The notes beneath the pieces are model-generated. The model was not told where the DNA came from. It saw only the letters and a list, made by a program, of their open reading frames with translations, and made no database searches. The position numbers and the translations under genes are program-made. A stretch of 22,729 bases of DNA, taken from positions 1-22,729 of the forward strand of contig CAMRVW010000014.1 of the NCBI GenBank assembly GCA_947054185.1. The letters are read 5' to 3'. The stretch comes from an uncultured Rikenellaceae bacterium (GTDB lineage Bacteria; Bacteroidota; Bacteroidia; Bacteroidales; Rikenellaceae). Of this stretch, positions 1 to 6,858 are shown one piece after another. Numbering within the stretch: the stretch's first letter is position 1; each line of letters starts with the position of its first letter.

Positions 1-475
1 CTCCCCATTCAAGCAGGTGGTTGAACAAAACATCAAAATCATTCGTCCTGTATGTTCTGTCAACATTTTTAATTGCAGACACCAAATTACGTTCGGAAGG
101 GATGAAACTCAACTTGGTATTATGCCTTACTTTATTGAAATCAGACAGCCTGCTTATTTTGGCATTCTTATTTCCGACAAGGTCTATTTTCACACAATCG
201 CCAACAAAATGCATTTCGCTCCTGGCATTGAAAAAACTTTTGCTGATTCGATGAAACTGCATCAATTCCTTTAAAAAGCGAGAATAATGAGAGTAATTGT
301 AAAGATTATCCTCATCTATCATAATCCTCTTCTCAATCCACTTGCAAAAACACAAAATTTTTAACAAAGTGCTCTTTCCCGTACTCTGCTTGCCTATAAT
401 GATATTGAATTGCCCTATTTTCAATGTGCCGGTATCACTTAAGGGCCCAATGTTTTTAATTGCGATCGATGCCAT
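1..475 (-). CDS. AAA-type ATPase, 5' part (runs off left edge)
   Basis: Reading the minus strand from the ATG at 475 gives an open frame of 158 codons with no stop before the window ends, so the C-terminus is missing. The start reads MASIAIKNIGPLSDTGTLKI, a beta-strand opening typical of SMC/RecF-like AAA ATPases. A clear Walker A motif, GKQSTGKST, follows at about residues 29-37 (nt 391-365). A later FIPSERNLVSAI stretch (about residues 127-138) resembles a segment common in standalone AAA ATPases of the COG4637/AAA_15 type. Walker B and the signature motif would lie outside the window. The gene is far more AT-rich than everything to its right, which suggests horizontal acquisition. It lies downstream of the phage-like operon on the same strand but is separated by a strong terminator and has its own promoter-like sequence. 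ATP binding is well supported; the biological role is not known. Confidence 0.8.
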   Translation of the reverse strand, partial: MASIAIKNIGPLSDTGTLKIGQFNIIIGKQSTGKSTLLKILCFCKWIEKRIMIDEDNLYNYSHYSRFLKELMQFHRISKSFFNARSEMHFVGDCVKIDLVGNKNAKISRLSDFNKVRHNTKLSFIPSERNLVSAIKNVDRTYRTNDFDVLFNHLLEWG

Positions 476-498
476 ATTGCATATGTTTTCGTAAAATG

Positions 499-529
499 CA
501 AAATAATAAAATAAATATTTAACTTCAAT
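499..529 (-). promoter_or_regulatory. Promoter of the AAA ATPase gene
   Basis: The minus strand shows ATTG (529-526), a 19-base spacer and TTATTTTG (506-499), each close to the Bacteroidota -33 TTTG and -7 TAnnTTTG elements. Transcription would start near 492 and leave a leader of roughly 17 bases before the ATG at 475. The -7 box has one mismatch. Confidence 0.45.
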
Positions 530-553
530 ACGTTTCTAAAATTTTATTTATAC

Positions 554-587
554 AAAAAAGACGACCGCCCACCGCGGTCGTCTTTTT
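554..587. terminator. Strong bidirectional intrinsic terminator ending the phage-like operon
   Basis: A perfect 9-bp stem (GACGACCGC at 560-568 with GCGGTCGTC at 574-582) closes a 5-base loop. It is flanked by six A on the left and five T on the right, so it can terminate on either strand. It lies 47 bases after the stop of the collagen-like gene and insulates the AAA ATPase gene from that operon. Confidence 0.9.
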
Positions 588-633
588 GTTTTACCCTGCA
601 CACCGGTTATAAAAACACCTGTCGTCTCCCCCC

Positions 634-1425
634 CTATTCCAAGTCCGGATCGAGAAAATTGGGATCGGCCGCCACCTGCTTCCACGCAGAGTACGCCCGT
701 CTGTACTTGACCCGCCAATACAGGTTGCCGTTGGGCCTGAAGCTCACCTGCAACGATGTTCCGTCCGCTATCGACGAGGGGAAGTGAATGATGCCGCACC
801 CGGTGGTACCGGCAAAATCATGCCAGGCATATACTCCGCCGTTAGCCGACTCGGGCAACACGTCGGCCACCTTCTCGTTAGGCAGTATCTCACGTTCATA
901 CACGCGAAATCCTCTGGTCACCTCCGGCGACACCAACATGTGACTCTCCCACTGACCGTCTTCACGCTTGCGAAAGGCATACATCTGACCCTCATCCACG
1001 CTCTTTTGCCCCATGGCACCATAATCGCCGGGCCCGCTGCTCACATACCAGGCACCCACCGGGGCATCGGCCGGTATGCTCTCAGGCGACACCACCTCGG
1101 CCACGGCATCCCTGCCGTTGTCTCCTCTGTCGCCCTTGTCACCCTTTTCGCCCTTGTCGCCTTTATCGCCTTTAGGACCACACTCACCCTGCGGACCTCT
1201 CTCGCCGGGATCGCCCTTGTCGCCTTTGTCTCCTTTGGCGCCTCCCGGCTCACCGGGTATGCCCTGCTCGCCGCGGGGGCCTCTGTCCCCCTTGTCGCCT
1301 CTCTCGCCGGGGTCTCCCTTGTCGCCCTTGTCACCCTTATCGCCCTTCTCGCCTTTGAAATAACGGCCGAAACGAAGCTCTATAGAAGTATCCACCATCT
1401 CCGGGTTATCATTCTTTATCTCCAT
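634..1425 (-). CDS. Collagen-like fibre protein (last gene of phage-like cluster)
   Basis: This 263-residue protein has three parts. A short N-terminal segment (1-24) is followed by a Gly-X-Y collagen tract at about residues 25-106, made mostly of GDK, GEK, GDR, GER and GDP triplets, with one single-residue interruption near GGAK. The C-terminal region (107-263) is globular and ends with a stretch containing GTTGCGIIHFP, then YWRV and SAWKQV. That end resembles the knob-like domain found at the tips of phage and pyocin tail fibres. Such proteins usually form trimeric stalks that carry a receptor-binding tip. No signal peptide is seen. It follows the baseplate-like gene by 32 bases and is the last gene before the operon terminator. 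The collagen architecture is certain; the fibre role is inferred from the C-terminus and neighbours. Confidence 0.85.
   Translation of the reverse strand: MEIKNDNPEMVDTSIELRFGRYFKGEKGDKGDKGDKGDPGERGDKGDRGPRGEQGIPGEPGGAKGDKGDKGDPGERGPQGECGPKGDKGDKGEKGDKGDRGDNGRDAVAEVVSPESIPADAPVGAWYVSSGPGDYGAMGQKSVDEGQMYAFRKREDGQWESHMLVSPEVTRGFRVYEREILPNEKVADVLPESANGGVYAWHDFAGTTGCGIIHFPSSIADGTSLQVSFRPNGNLYWRVKYRRAYSAWKQVAADPNFLDPDLE
1108..1353 (-). repeat. Tandem Gly-X-Y coding repeat (collagen tract)
   Basis: About 26 nine-base units encode Gly-X-Y triplets; on the plus strand they appear as repeated tcgcccttg/tcgccttt-type units. Near-identical units make this tract prone to length change by slippage, so its length may vary between strains. 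The translation shows one extra residue between the 12th and 13th triplets. Confidence 0.85.
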
Positions 1426-1457
1426 ATCCGAAACACTTTAAATTTATCAGTAACTAT

Positions 1458-1796
1458 TTAAAACTTAACAATCTTACCTATCGCAGACTCCTTCACCCTT
1501 ATGGCCCCCGACCGCTCCACCAACGACCCGTCCTTAAACCTCACCATCACCTCAATGTCATACACTCCCTTCATGTAAGCGCTGCATCTCGACGGCAACC
1601 TGAATAAGAGCACGTCGTCATCGAGTCTCTTTATTGGCACCGCCCCGCCGCGACACCCGTCTGTCGAGGCAAAAACCCCCACCCCGCTGTCACGACTGAA
1701 AAATGTCATCGACACCTCCGCACCGCGTAAAGTACCGCCGCCCGGCGACGTGCTCATAAGCAAATCAACTGTCTCTCCCTGATATATAGTAATCAT
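1458..1796 (-). CDS. Baseplate/fibre-attachment-like protein with Ig-like fold
   Basis: The protein has 112 residues from the ATG at 1796. The frame extends upstream only to a TTG at 1853 with an unconvincing extra 19 residues, so I chose the ATG. It opens with MITIYQGETVDLLM, continues through LRGAEVSMTFFSR, and ends with YDIEVMVRFKDG, GAIRV and SAIGKIVKF. This strand-rich pattern (an N-terminal QGET motif, a beta-sandwich and a KDG turn) resembles the N-terminal domain of BppU-type upper baseplate proteins and similar small proteins upstream of phage fibre genes. Its position directly before the collagen-like fibre gene fits an attachment role. The assignment rests on motif resemblance and context, not on a database match. 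Confidence 0.6.
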   Translation of the reverse strand: MITIYQGETVDLLMSTSPGGGTLRGAEVSMTFFSRDSGVGVFASTDGCRGGAVPIKRLDDDVLLFRLPSRCSAYMKGVYDIEVMVRFKDGSLVERSGAIRVKESAIGKIVKF

Positions 1797-1895
1797 ACAA
1801 CTCTCTGTTAACCAACCTGTCGCCGAAACCTCCTTTTGCAAAAGCCTTGCCAAATCTCCGGACCCCCGACGATTAAAAAATTTTTTCTCTGCCGA

Positions 1896-2282
1896 CTATT
1901 GCAAGGCCACAGCCACACGCCCGACACAGTTTTCCGCCGTGCAAACCTGCCTCTCGGCCTGCATCCTGCGCCTCTCCTCCTCCATCAGTTTGAGCTCTAA
2001 CTCGCCCAACTGCCTCATCAGCTCCACTATGCGGTCACGCTGCTTGCTCACAATGTCCTGCACCTTGGCATTATCGGCCAACGAGTCAATCAGCTGACGG
2101 CTGAGATGCTCTATATGAGCCTTGTTGACATCAAGCTCAGCCTCTGCCGCCTTAGCCTCGGCCTCTGTCGTCGCCGCGTGCTCCCTCCTCTGCTTAAGCC
2201 TGTAAAAGAGCAACAAACCCACAATACCGCTTCCCATGACCAGATCGATCACCGTGCGCACCATACTCTCAACACTCTCCAT
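1896..2282 (-). CDS. Single-pass membrane protein with long coiled coil (holin/spanin-like position)
   Basis: The protein has 128 residues from the ATG at 2282; an upstream in-frame TTG at 2297 would add five residues. A hydrophobic segment at about residues 8-27 (TVIDLVMGSGIVGLLLFYRL) is followed by a positive cluster (KQRR), then a charged, Ala/Glu/Leu-rich helix from about residue 33 to 110 that should form a coiled coil. It ends with two cysteines (CTAENC) and a short tail. One transmembrane helix, a long helix and a C-terminal Cys pair are features of spanin- or holin-like proteins near structural genes in Bacteroidota phages, but a structural role is also possible. The gene is 54 bases downstream of the 183-residue gene. 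Confidence 0.7.
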   Translation of the reverse strand: MESVESMVRTVIDLVMGSGIVGLLLFYRLKQRREHAATTEAEAKAAEAELDVNKAHIEHLSRQLIDSLADNAKVQDIVSKQRDRIVELMRQLGELELKLMEEERRRMQAERQVCTAENCVGRVAVALQ

Positions 2283-2336
2283 AATCAAAACAATCAAAAG
2301 CCACCCCCTTATGCCACGACTCCACTTGCGGCAAAC

Positions 2337-2888
2337 TCATCTGCCTATCACCGTATAACTCTTGGAATACGAATACTCGGCCAGATAAGCCAGATTACGC
2401 AACAGCTGCGACTGCGCCGTGACCAGACGCTTGGCAAAAAGGGCGTTACCCTCGGGCTGCAACGACATCTCAAACCACGCCGCCACAATGTGACACACCA
2501 GAAACTCAAAGGCGCAACGGTCCACCATGGCCACACGCTCTGCGGCAAATGACCGGCCGTGCCTTTTACGCTCGACCGAAAAGCCGCACACTCGCTCGCC
2601 CACGCCCCACAATCCCTGCCAGTGACCGTCACCGCAAACGGCCCCCGCCACGAAACTCTCCTCCATCGGCGATGTCAGCTTCACGAAATAGGCAAACAAA
2701 GCCCTGGTGGCCTCCTCCAAAAGACGTGAAAACAACACATCCTCGTCCGACGACAATATCAGACACTCGCCGCTCTGCACGGTTCCGCATTTAAGGCCGG
2801 CATAACACGATGTTGCATACTCCGCCTGCCGCGCCACCTCATCTGCCGGCCACGCGAAATCTATCGTCTGCTCACTCAATCTGTACAT
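2337..2888 (-). CDS. Unrecognised phage-cluster protein, connector-like (183 aa)
   Basis: This 183-residue protein starts at the ATG at 2888. I do not recognise a named family. It is mixed alpha/beta in character. The N-terminal part includes CLILSSDEDVLFSRLLEEATRALFAYF, followed by a middle segment with GDGHWQGLWGVGERV. The C-terminal helical part has FEFLVCHIVAAWFEMSL and ends with RNLAYLAEYSYSKSYTVIGR. That helical C-terminus, with a conserved-looking W after a hydrophobic run, resembles the C-terminus of the next upstream gene (2916-3413), so the two may be distant paralogues. Position and size fit head-tail connector or tail-terminator proteins. It follows its upstream neighbour by 27 bases. 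Function is inferred from context only. Confidence 0.65.
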   Translation of the reverse strand: MYRLSEQTIDFAWPADEVARQAEYATSCYAGLKCGTVQSGECLILSSDEDVLFSRLLEEATRALFAYFVKLTSPMEESFVAGAVCGDGHWQGLWGVGERVCGFSVERKRHGRSFAAERVAMVDRCAFEFLVCHIVAAWFEMSLQPEGNALFAKRLVTAQSQLLRNLAYLAEYSYSKSYTVIGR

Positions 2889-2915
2889 AAAATCCGTTTT
2901 TTAATCACCACAAAC

Positions 2916-3413
2916 TCAACAATAGCTGTAAGGACGCCTTGCCGGTGTACGGCTCATGAGCGCTATGCTGCGCAGCTCTTCCCACGCCTCATCCAGCCCC
3001 AAAGAGATGTTCACAGCCCTCAGCCTCAACCACTCCTGCGCCACAAACAACACTAAAGCCCGCTCCATGGCCCCCGGCAAGAGCCTGCGCTGCAAAGGGT
3101 GCGACAGCTCCAACCTGTAAGCCAAGGCATCGCCGCCCAACACAATGCCTCCATGACCGCCACACCCGCCGGCACCGCACACGCCGCATTCAACCCCACC
3201 GACACCACACGGCTCCTCTGCATGCAGATGCCTCAACGCCCCCCTCATGCGCGCATCAGCCATGTCTGCCAACATCACGAAACGGTCATAATCCTCCCGC
3301 CCCATGCAAAGCACCTCCGACTGATCCGCCGACAGAGTCACGGCGGCAGACACACGCGCCGACACCTGACCGAAAAGAGCCTCCCGCATAAAAACAATAC
3401 TGATACACTCCAT
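2916..3413 (-). CDS. Unrecognised phage-cluster protein with Cys/Gly-rich loop (165 aa)
   Basis: This 165-residue protein starts at the ATG at 3413, three bases after the stop of the adaptor-like gene, so the two are probably translated together. The N-terminal half includes LSADQSEVLCMGREDYDRFVML. Residues 67-94 form an unusual Gly/Cys-rich insertion with C69, C76, C79, C84 and H87, which could bind a metal or simply be a flexible loop. The C-terminal helical part has ALVLFVAQEWLRLRAV and ends with RTPARRPYSYC, a basic-Pro tail resembling ends of small connector proteins in Bacteroidota phages. No enzymatic motif is seen. The phage-type assignment rests on context and this weak resemblance. 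Confidence 0.65.
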   Translation of the reverse strand: MECISIVFMREALFGQVSARVSAAVTLSADQSEVLCMGREDYDRFVMLADMADARMRGALRHLHAEEPCGVGGVECGVCGAGGCGGHGGIVLGGDALAYRLELSHPLQRRLLPGAMERALVLFVAQEWLRLRAVNISLGLDEAWEELRSIALMSRTPARRPYSYC

Positions 3414-3416
3414 AAC

Positions 3417-4010
3417 TCACAACAAATTCATCTGCTCCTGATACATGGCCCGCGCCTCTGCCGCCGCCTCGCTCTCGTTCATCACCGTCAACACCTTCGA
3501 TGCCGCAAGCCACGCCAACGACGGCACCAACTTACCCGGAAAGCGCTCGCCGGGAGTCACGAACACCACCGCCTCGGCACTCTCCACCACATGGTCGGCA
3601 TCCCGTGGCAGCGAGAAGTAACACAATGTGTCGCCGTCTATTATGGCCACGGGCTTGGCGCACCCTCCGCGCATGCACCTGTTGAACTGCCTGAAATATA
3701 CCGGCGACCCCACAGGATATGCCGTTGTCACCGGCCTCTTCCACCCCTTCATGCGAAAGGTCTTCAGCCTCACAAAACCCTCAGGCAGAGCCACTATACC
3801 CGAGCCGTCATCGAGCGGCATCACGGGCGACGAGGCAAAGTCGACCACCGCCCCCGCCAACACCTCCAACGGCGCCATGCACAACACCTGACGCGCCGCC
3901 TCGTCTAAAAAACCGTCTATCGGATAGTCCAACCCGAAATTGGCCACCCCATCCTCCGACACCTCGTCCACACACTGCAACACACGCAGCTTTATCTCAT
4001 CACGTGTCAT
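3417..4010 (-). CDS. Head-tail adaptor-like protein
   Basis: The frame is open from 4130, but the likely start is the ATG at 4010, giving 197 residues beginning MTRDEIKLRVLQCVDEV. This ATG overlaps the TGA of the upstream gene (ATGA at 4010-4007), a classic translational-coupling arrangement that supports the choice. The N-terminus is helical and contains IDGFLDEAARQVLCMAPLEVL. The middle is beta-rich, with LPEGFVRLKTFRMKGW, SPVYFRQFNRC and AIIDGDTLCYFSLP. The C-terminus is helical, with SLAWLAASKVLTVMNESEAAAEARAMYQEQ. This helical, beta, helical plan resembles adaptor proteins that sit below the portal in tailed phages. No portal gene accompanies it here. Function is inferred. Confidence 0.65.
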   Translation of the reverse strand: MTRDEIKLRVLQCVDEVSEDGVANFGLDYPIDGFLDEAARQVLCMAPLEVLAGAVVDFASSPVMPLDDGSGIVALPEGFVRLKTFRMKGWKRPVTTAYPVGSPVYFRQFNRCMRGGCAKPVAIIDGDTLCYFSLPRDADHVVESAEAVVFVTPGERFPGKLVPSLAWLAASKVLTVMNESEAAAEARAMYQEQMNLL

Positions 4011-4414
4011 TGTCCTTCCGCCCTTTCTTTCCAGTTGGGAAAACAATAGCCTCTCTTGGCGACGGCATCCCTTATGCGCCGCGCCGTCATCTTGCCCGAC
4101 ATGCGCACACCGAGAGCCTCTTGTGCCCACCTCAATGCCGACTGCTTGTCATGCACCTGCTCCACAGCCATGCACAACACCATCTCCTCGTCATCAGCCC
4201 CGCGCTCCACGCCCTTTTCCGACTCATAGTCACGGTTATATGCGGGGTCAGCCTCCAACGCCCGTTGAAGAGACTCGTTATCGGTCGAGAAGCTGCCGTT
4301 GCGCCACAGGGGAGCACACCGCCCGCCTTCAAAGGCCACCGTCACCTCTTCTCCCTCCACACACACGGTGGTCACAAGCCTCAACGAATTTTTCGATATA
4401 TATGTCTTTTTCAT
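4007..4414 (-). CDS. Small head-type protein following the capsid gene (135 aa)
   Basis: This 135-residue protein starts at the ATG at 4414, 86 bases after the capsid stop and just past an intrinsic terminator. Its N-terminal half (MKKTYISKNSLRLVTTVCVEGEEVTVAFEGG) is a short beta domain, followed by RNGSFSTDNESLQRALEADPAYNRDYE. The pattern of small beta domain, then G-S/Y-F-T-T-D...LQ.A-L-E, is one I associate with small proteins next to capsid genes in Bacteroidota phages. The C-terminal part (about 85-135) is helical and contains SALRWAQEALGVRMSGKMTARRIRDAVAKRGY, which looks like a short helical, possibly nucleic-acid-binding segment. The stop overlaps the next start (ATGA). A head decoration or completion role is possible. 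Confidence 0.6.
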   Translation of the reverse strand: MKKTYISKNSLRLVTTVCVEGEEVTVAFEGGRCAPLWRNGSFSTDNESLQRALEADPAYNRDYESEKGVERGADDEEMVLCMAVEQVHDKQSALRWAQEALGVRMSGKMTARRIRDAVAKRGYCFPNWKERAEGQ

Positions 4415-4424
4415 ATCACAACTT

Positions 4425-4463
4425 AAAAACAGAGCCTGCCTTCAAGATAGCGCGACAGGCTCT
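4425..4463 (-). terminator. Intra-operon intrinsic terminator just after the capsid-like gene
   Basis: Read on the minus strand, AGAGCCTG (4463-4456) pairs perfectly with CAGGCTCT (4438-4431) and is followed by G and five T (4429-4425). It begins 38 bases past the capsid stop codon and ends 11 bases before the next start codon. It would let the scaffold and capsid genes be transcribed more than the downstream genes. Transcription must read through at some rate, because no new promoter is evident before 4414. Confidence 0.75.
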
Positions 4464-4500
4464 CACCATCTCTGCATATCACTCAAACGACCGCATGCCG

Positions 4501-5943
4501 CTAAGCCTTGGGCTTGATTATGGCATGACATCCGGGATAACGCAACGTCAGCGCCGACACCTCCTGTATCACGCGCGCGTCGGCATTCTTCTGCCCGCTC
4601 TTCTTAAGGTCGAGCTTGGTCACGCTCATGGGCACGAACTCATGCTTGGTTATGTGCTCCAGGTCGAGTATCAGCCCGTAATCTTCCCATCCTGCCTGCA
4701 AGAACAAGGGTGCGAGCACTATGTCAAGCGACCCGAAGTAACTCTGCACCTTGCGCACATCCACGCCAAGGGCGTTATCCTTACCCAGCGGCGCCATGTT
4801 CTTCTGAAACTCATCCACGCACGAGAGCGAACGTATCAACCCCGAGCCGGCAAGGAGCAACCTGCCCGTCGAGCCGTTGTTACCGTCAAACACCTCTTTG
4901 AGCCAACCGTTATACTGCTCTTTGGTTATGCTTCTGTCGCCCGAGCCGGTTCCGTATGTGAGCACTGTCTCAATGTCGCGCGTTATGCCCCGGGTGAAAT
5001 AGGTGTGCTCGTTGCCCTGCGTATATTCGCCGCCCTGACCGAAAAGCATCGACAGCTCCATCTCCATCTTCATAGACAACACGTTGACCGCCTCAAGATT
5101 GGAAAATCCCCAGTTGGCCTCCTTGCGGGTGAGACGCTCGAATGTCGACTCCTCTATCTGGGCCATGAAGTTCTGACAATACTGCCATGACAGACTGGGA
5201 TATATCGAGAAGGGCTCCGTCGATATGGCCAACTCGCTCTTGGCCTGCCCCATGCGTATCAGCTCGCAATCGGCGGTAAAGTCGGGCACCACATACTTGT
5301 CGGCATTGTCGCCCCCGGCACTGCCCTTAACGCCGTTCACCGGCACAATCTCCAACACACCGCCCGATTTAGACAACACATAAAACATCACGTCATCCTG
5401 ATGCGTACCCGCACCGCCTATCACGGCACGATGGAATGTACCCGGCAGTGTCAGGTTACGCATCAACAGAGTGTCATGCACACGCCATATATCGGGACTC
5501 TCCACCTTTATGAATATCGTGGTCATCTCAGCACCCTTATATGAGTACGACGACGTGGCATCACCCTGCGAGGTGCCTCCACCGCCTGCCGAAGAATCCA
5601 TGCGGTCGACCACCGGTTTATACGAAGCCTGATAATAGCCTATCTTCTGCGACTGCGCCTTCACGTTGTGCTTAAGATGCCTCATTATGGTGTCGAGCGG
5701 CGTTCTCGAGGGCATCATCTCCACCACGCTCTTGGATATATCCTCTTTGGTCAGCTCGGGCGCATACTGCTCTGCCGCCGCCACCGTCGCCGTGCCCGCC
5801 AGAGGCACACCCGCCGCCAATGCAAACGCCGCCATCACGTCAGACTCACCGCCCGACAACCACGCCGCCACCGACATGGCCGCAGCCACAATCACCGCCG
5901 CCGCAACGGCCCACAAAATCATCACAATCGTTCTCTTTCTCAT
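4501..5943 (-). CDS. Capsid-like protein with hydrophobic N-terminus (SU10-like major capsid type)
   Basis: The protein has 480 residues from the ATG at 5943; the frame extends to a TTG at 5979, which I consider less likely. Residues 6-29 form a strong hydrophobic helix, and residues 37-57 a second, weaker hydrophobic stretch ending in VAAAEQ, which looks like a signal-peptide region. From about residue 61 the sequence (APELTKEDISKSVVEMMPSR, then TPLDTIMRHL and KIGYYQASYKPVVDRM) follows the pattern I associate with SU10-like major capsid proteins of Bacteroidota phages. The body includes YCQNFMAQIEESTFERLTRK, YFTRGITRDIETVLTYG and a C-terminal beta-rich segment. The length suits an HK97-fold capsid protein. 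It follows the scaffold-like gene by 59 bases. The membrane/secretion-like N-terminus is unusual for a capsid. Fold prediction would be decisive. Confidence 0.7.
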   Translation of the reverse strand: MRKRTIVMILWAVAAAVIVAAAMSVAAWLSGGESDVMAAFALAAGVPLAGTATVAAAEQYAPELTKEDISKSVVEMMPSRTPLDTIMRHLKHNVKAQSQKIGYYQASYKPVVDRMDSSAGGGGTSQGDATSSYSYKGAEMTTIFIKVESPDIWRVHDTLLMRNLTLPGTFHRAVIGGAGTHQDDVMFYVLSKSGGVLEIVPVNGVKGSAGGDNADKYVVPDFTADCELIRMGQAKSELAISTEPFSIYPSLSWQYCQNFMAQIEESTFERLTRKEANWGFSNLEAVNVLSMKMEMELSMLFGQGGEYTQGNEHTYFTRGITRDIETVLTYGTGSGDRSITKEQYNGWLKEVFDGNNGSTGRLLLAGSGLIRSLSCVDEFQKNMAPLGKDNALGVDVRKVQSYFGSLDIVLAPLFLQAGWEDYGLILDLEHITKHEFVPMSVTKLDLKKSGQKNADARVIQEVSALTLRYPGCHAIIKPKA

Positions 5944-6002
5944 GTCAATCAATTTAATGTTTCTTTTTTTAACATTCAAACCTCACTTGGGCAAACACCC
6001 TG

Positions 6003-6725
6003 TCAATACTCGCCACGCATTATGCGCTCAATGTAACCGCGCTTTGCCGACGTTGTGCACACACCGCCCGACGATGCCGGCAAACCGTCTGTCTGCACCG
6101 AATTTCTGAGCTCCTCTATGCGCATGTTACGACCGTCCAACACCCCTTTGTCGTGTGCCTCCTGCAATCGCGTCTCCATGGTGTAACCATGCCACAGGCG
6201 CTCTAATGTCTGACGGTCTATTATGCCGCGCACCACATCGGCAAACACTCCCTCGATATAATCGGCAAAACTGTCGCACTCATCGTCAGACAACCCCTTC
6301 TCGTCATAAAACCGCGACACCACATGGGCCGTGCAATCGCAGTTATGTTTATGCTCCTCCAGAGCCTGCAAATACTCCTGACGCTTTCTCTTGCTCTCGG
6401 CAAGCTCACGTTGATAAGCCTCCCAGTCATCATCGCCGCTCTGAGGCGCGAAATCGAAAATATCCGACTTCACGAGCGCCACCCTCACTGGCACCCCCTT
6501 CATCATCTCACTGAAAAATATGGCGAGCCGGGGGTCACGTTCCAACACCTCGAACAGACGCTCATACTCCTCGGCCATACGCTTGTTCTCTTGCGCCATG
6601 CCACGAAGCATCTGAGCGGCCGAAGCCATCTCGTCACTGTCGGGCTCATGCCCCAACCTCATGGCGAGCACCTCTCTCACAGCCTCTTCAAGCGTCTCTG
6701 CTGCTGATTTCAAATCTTTTTCCAT
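6003..6725 (-). CDS. Scaffold-like coiled-coil protein upstream of the capsid gene
   Basis: The first gene of the cluster is 240 residues from the ATG at 6725. An earlier in-frame ATG at 6773 would add 16 residues; I prefer 6725 because its upstream region is A-rich, as is common in this phylum, and because the sequence MEKDLKSAAETLEEAVREVL starts a clean helix. The protein is charged and largely helical, with coiled-coil stretches such as ESKRKRQEYLQALEEHKHN, and has a CDC motif. The C-terminus (EAHDKGVLDGRNMRIEELRN, then DGLPASSGG) resembles ends of scaffold proteins located just before SU10-like capsid genes in Bacteroidota phages. No protease motif is apparent. Role as capsid-assembly scaffold is inferred from composition, this C-terminal resemblance and gene order. 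Confidence 0.65.
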   Translation of the reverse strand: MEKDLKSAAETLEEAVREVLAMRLGHEPDSDEMASAAQMLRGMAQENKRMAEEYERLFEVLERDPRLAIFFSEMMKGVPVRVALVKSDIFDFAPQSGDDDWEAYQRELAESKRKRQEYLQALEEHKHNCDCTAHVVSRFYDEKGLSDDECDSFADYIEGVFADVVRGIIDRQTLERLWHGYTMETRLQEAHDKGVLDGRNMRIEELRNSVQTDGLPASSGGVCTTSAKRGYIERIMRGEY

Positions 6726-6827
6726 CGACAATTTTTTCACTTTAGGCAGACCGTCCGCACCTGCCGCCACCATGGTTTACAACAAGCCGCAAACGACCTC
6801 CAATGTTATTATTACCGTTTACAGCCG

Positions 6828-6858
6828 CAAATATATTACCGCCCCCGCACGAGACAAT
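6828..6858 (-). promoter_or_regulatory. Promoter of the phage-like operon
   Basis: The minus strand has ATTG (6858-6855), a 19-base spacer and TATATTTG (6835-6828), a perfect -7 TAnnTTTG box for the Bacteroidota housekeeping sigma factor, with a 3/4 match at -33. Start of transcription is expected near 6821, about 95 bases before the preferred ATG at 6725. No other convincing promoter was found inside the cluster. Confidence 0.7.

Noticed and set aside
17..274. Plus-strand frame of 85 residues at the left edge
   Set aside because: It lies opposite the AAA ATPase gene, whose Walker A motif and continuous frame show the minus strand is coding.
1108..1353. CRISPR-like array
   Set aside because: The repeats are in-frame Gly-X-Y codons without unique spacers.
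784..1461. Plus-strand frame of 225 residues opposite the collagen-like gene
   Set aside because: It is a by-product of the GC-rich repeat on the other strand; its low-complexity Leu/Ala/Val sequence has no family features.
3940..5190. Plus-strand frame of 416 residues opposite the capsid-like gene
   Set aside because: The sequence is His/Arg/Pro-rich without motifs, and the opposite strand has a coherent operon with overlapping starts and stops.
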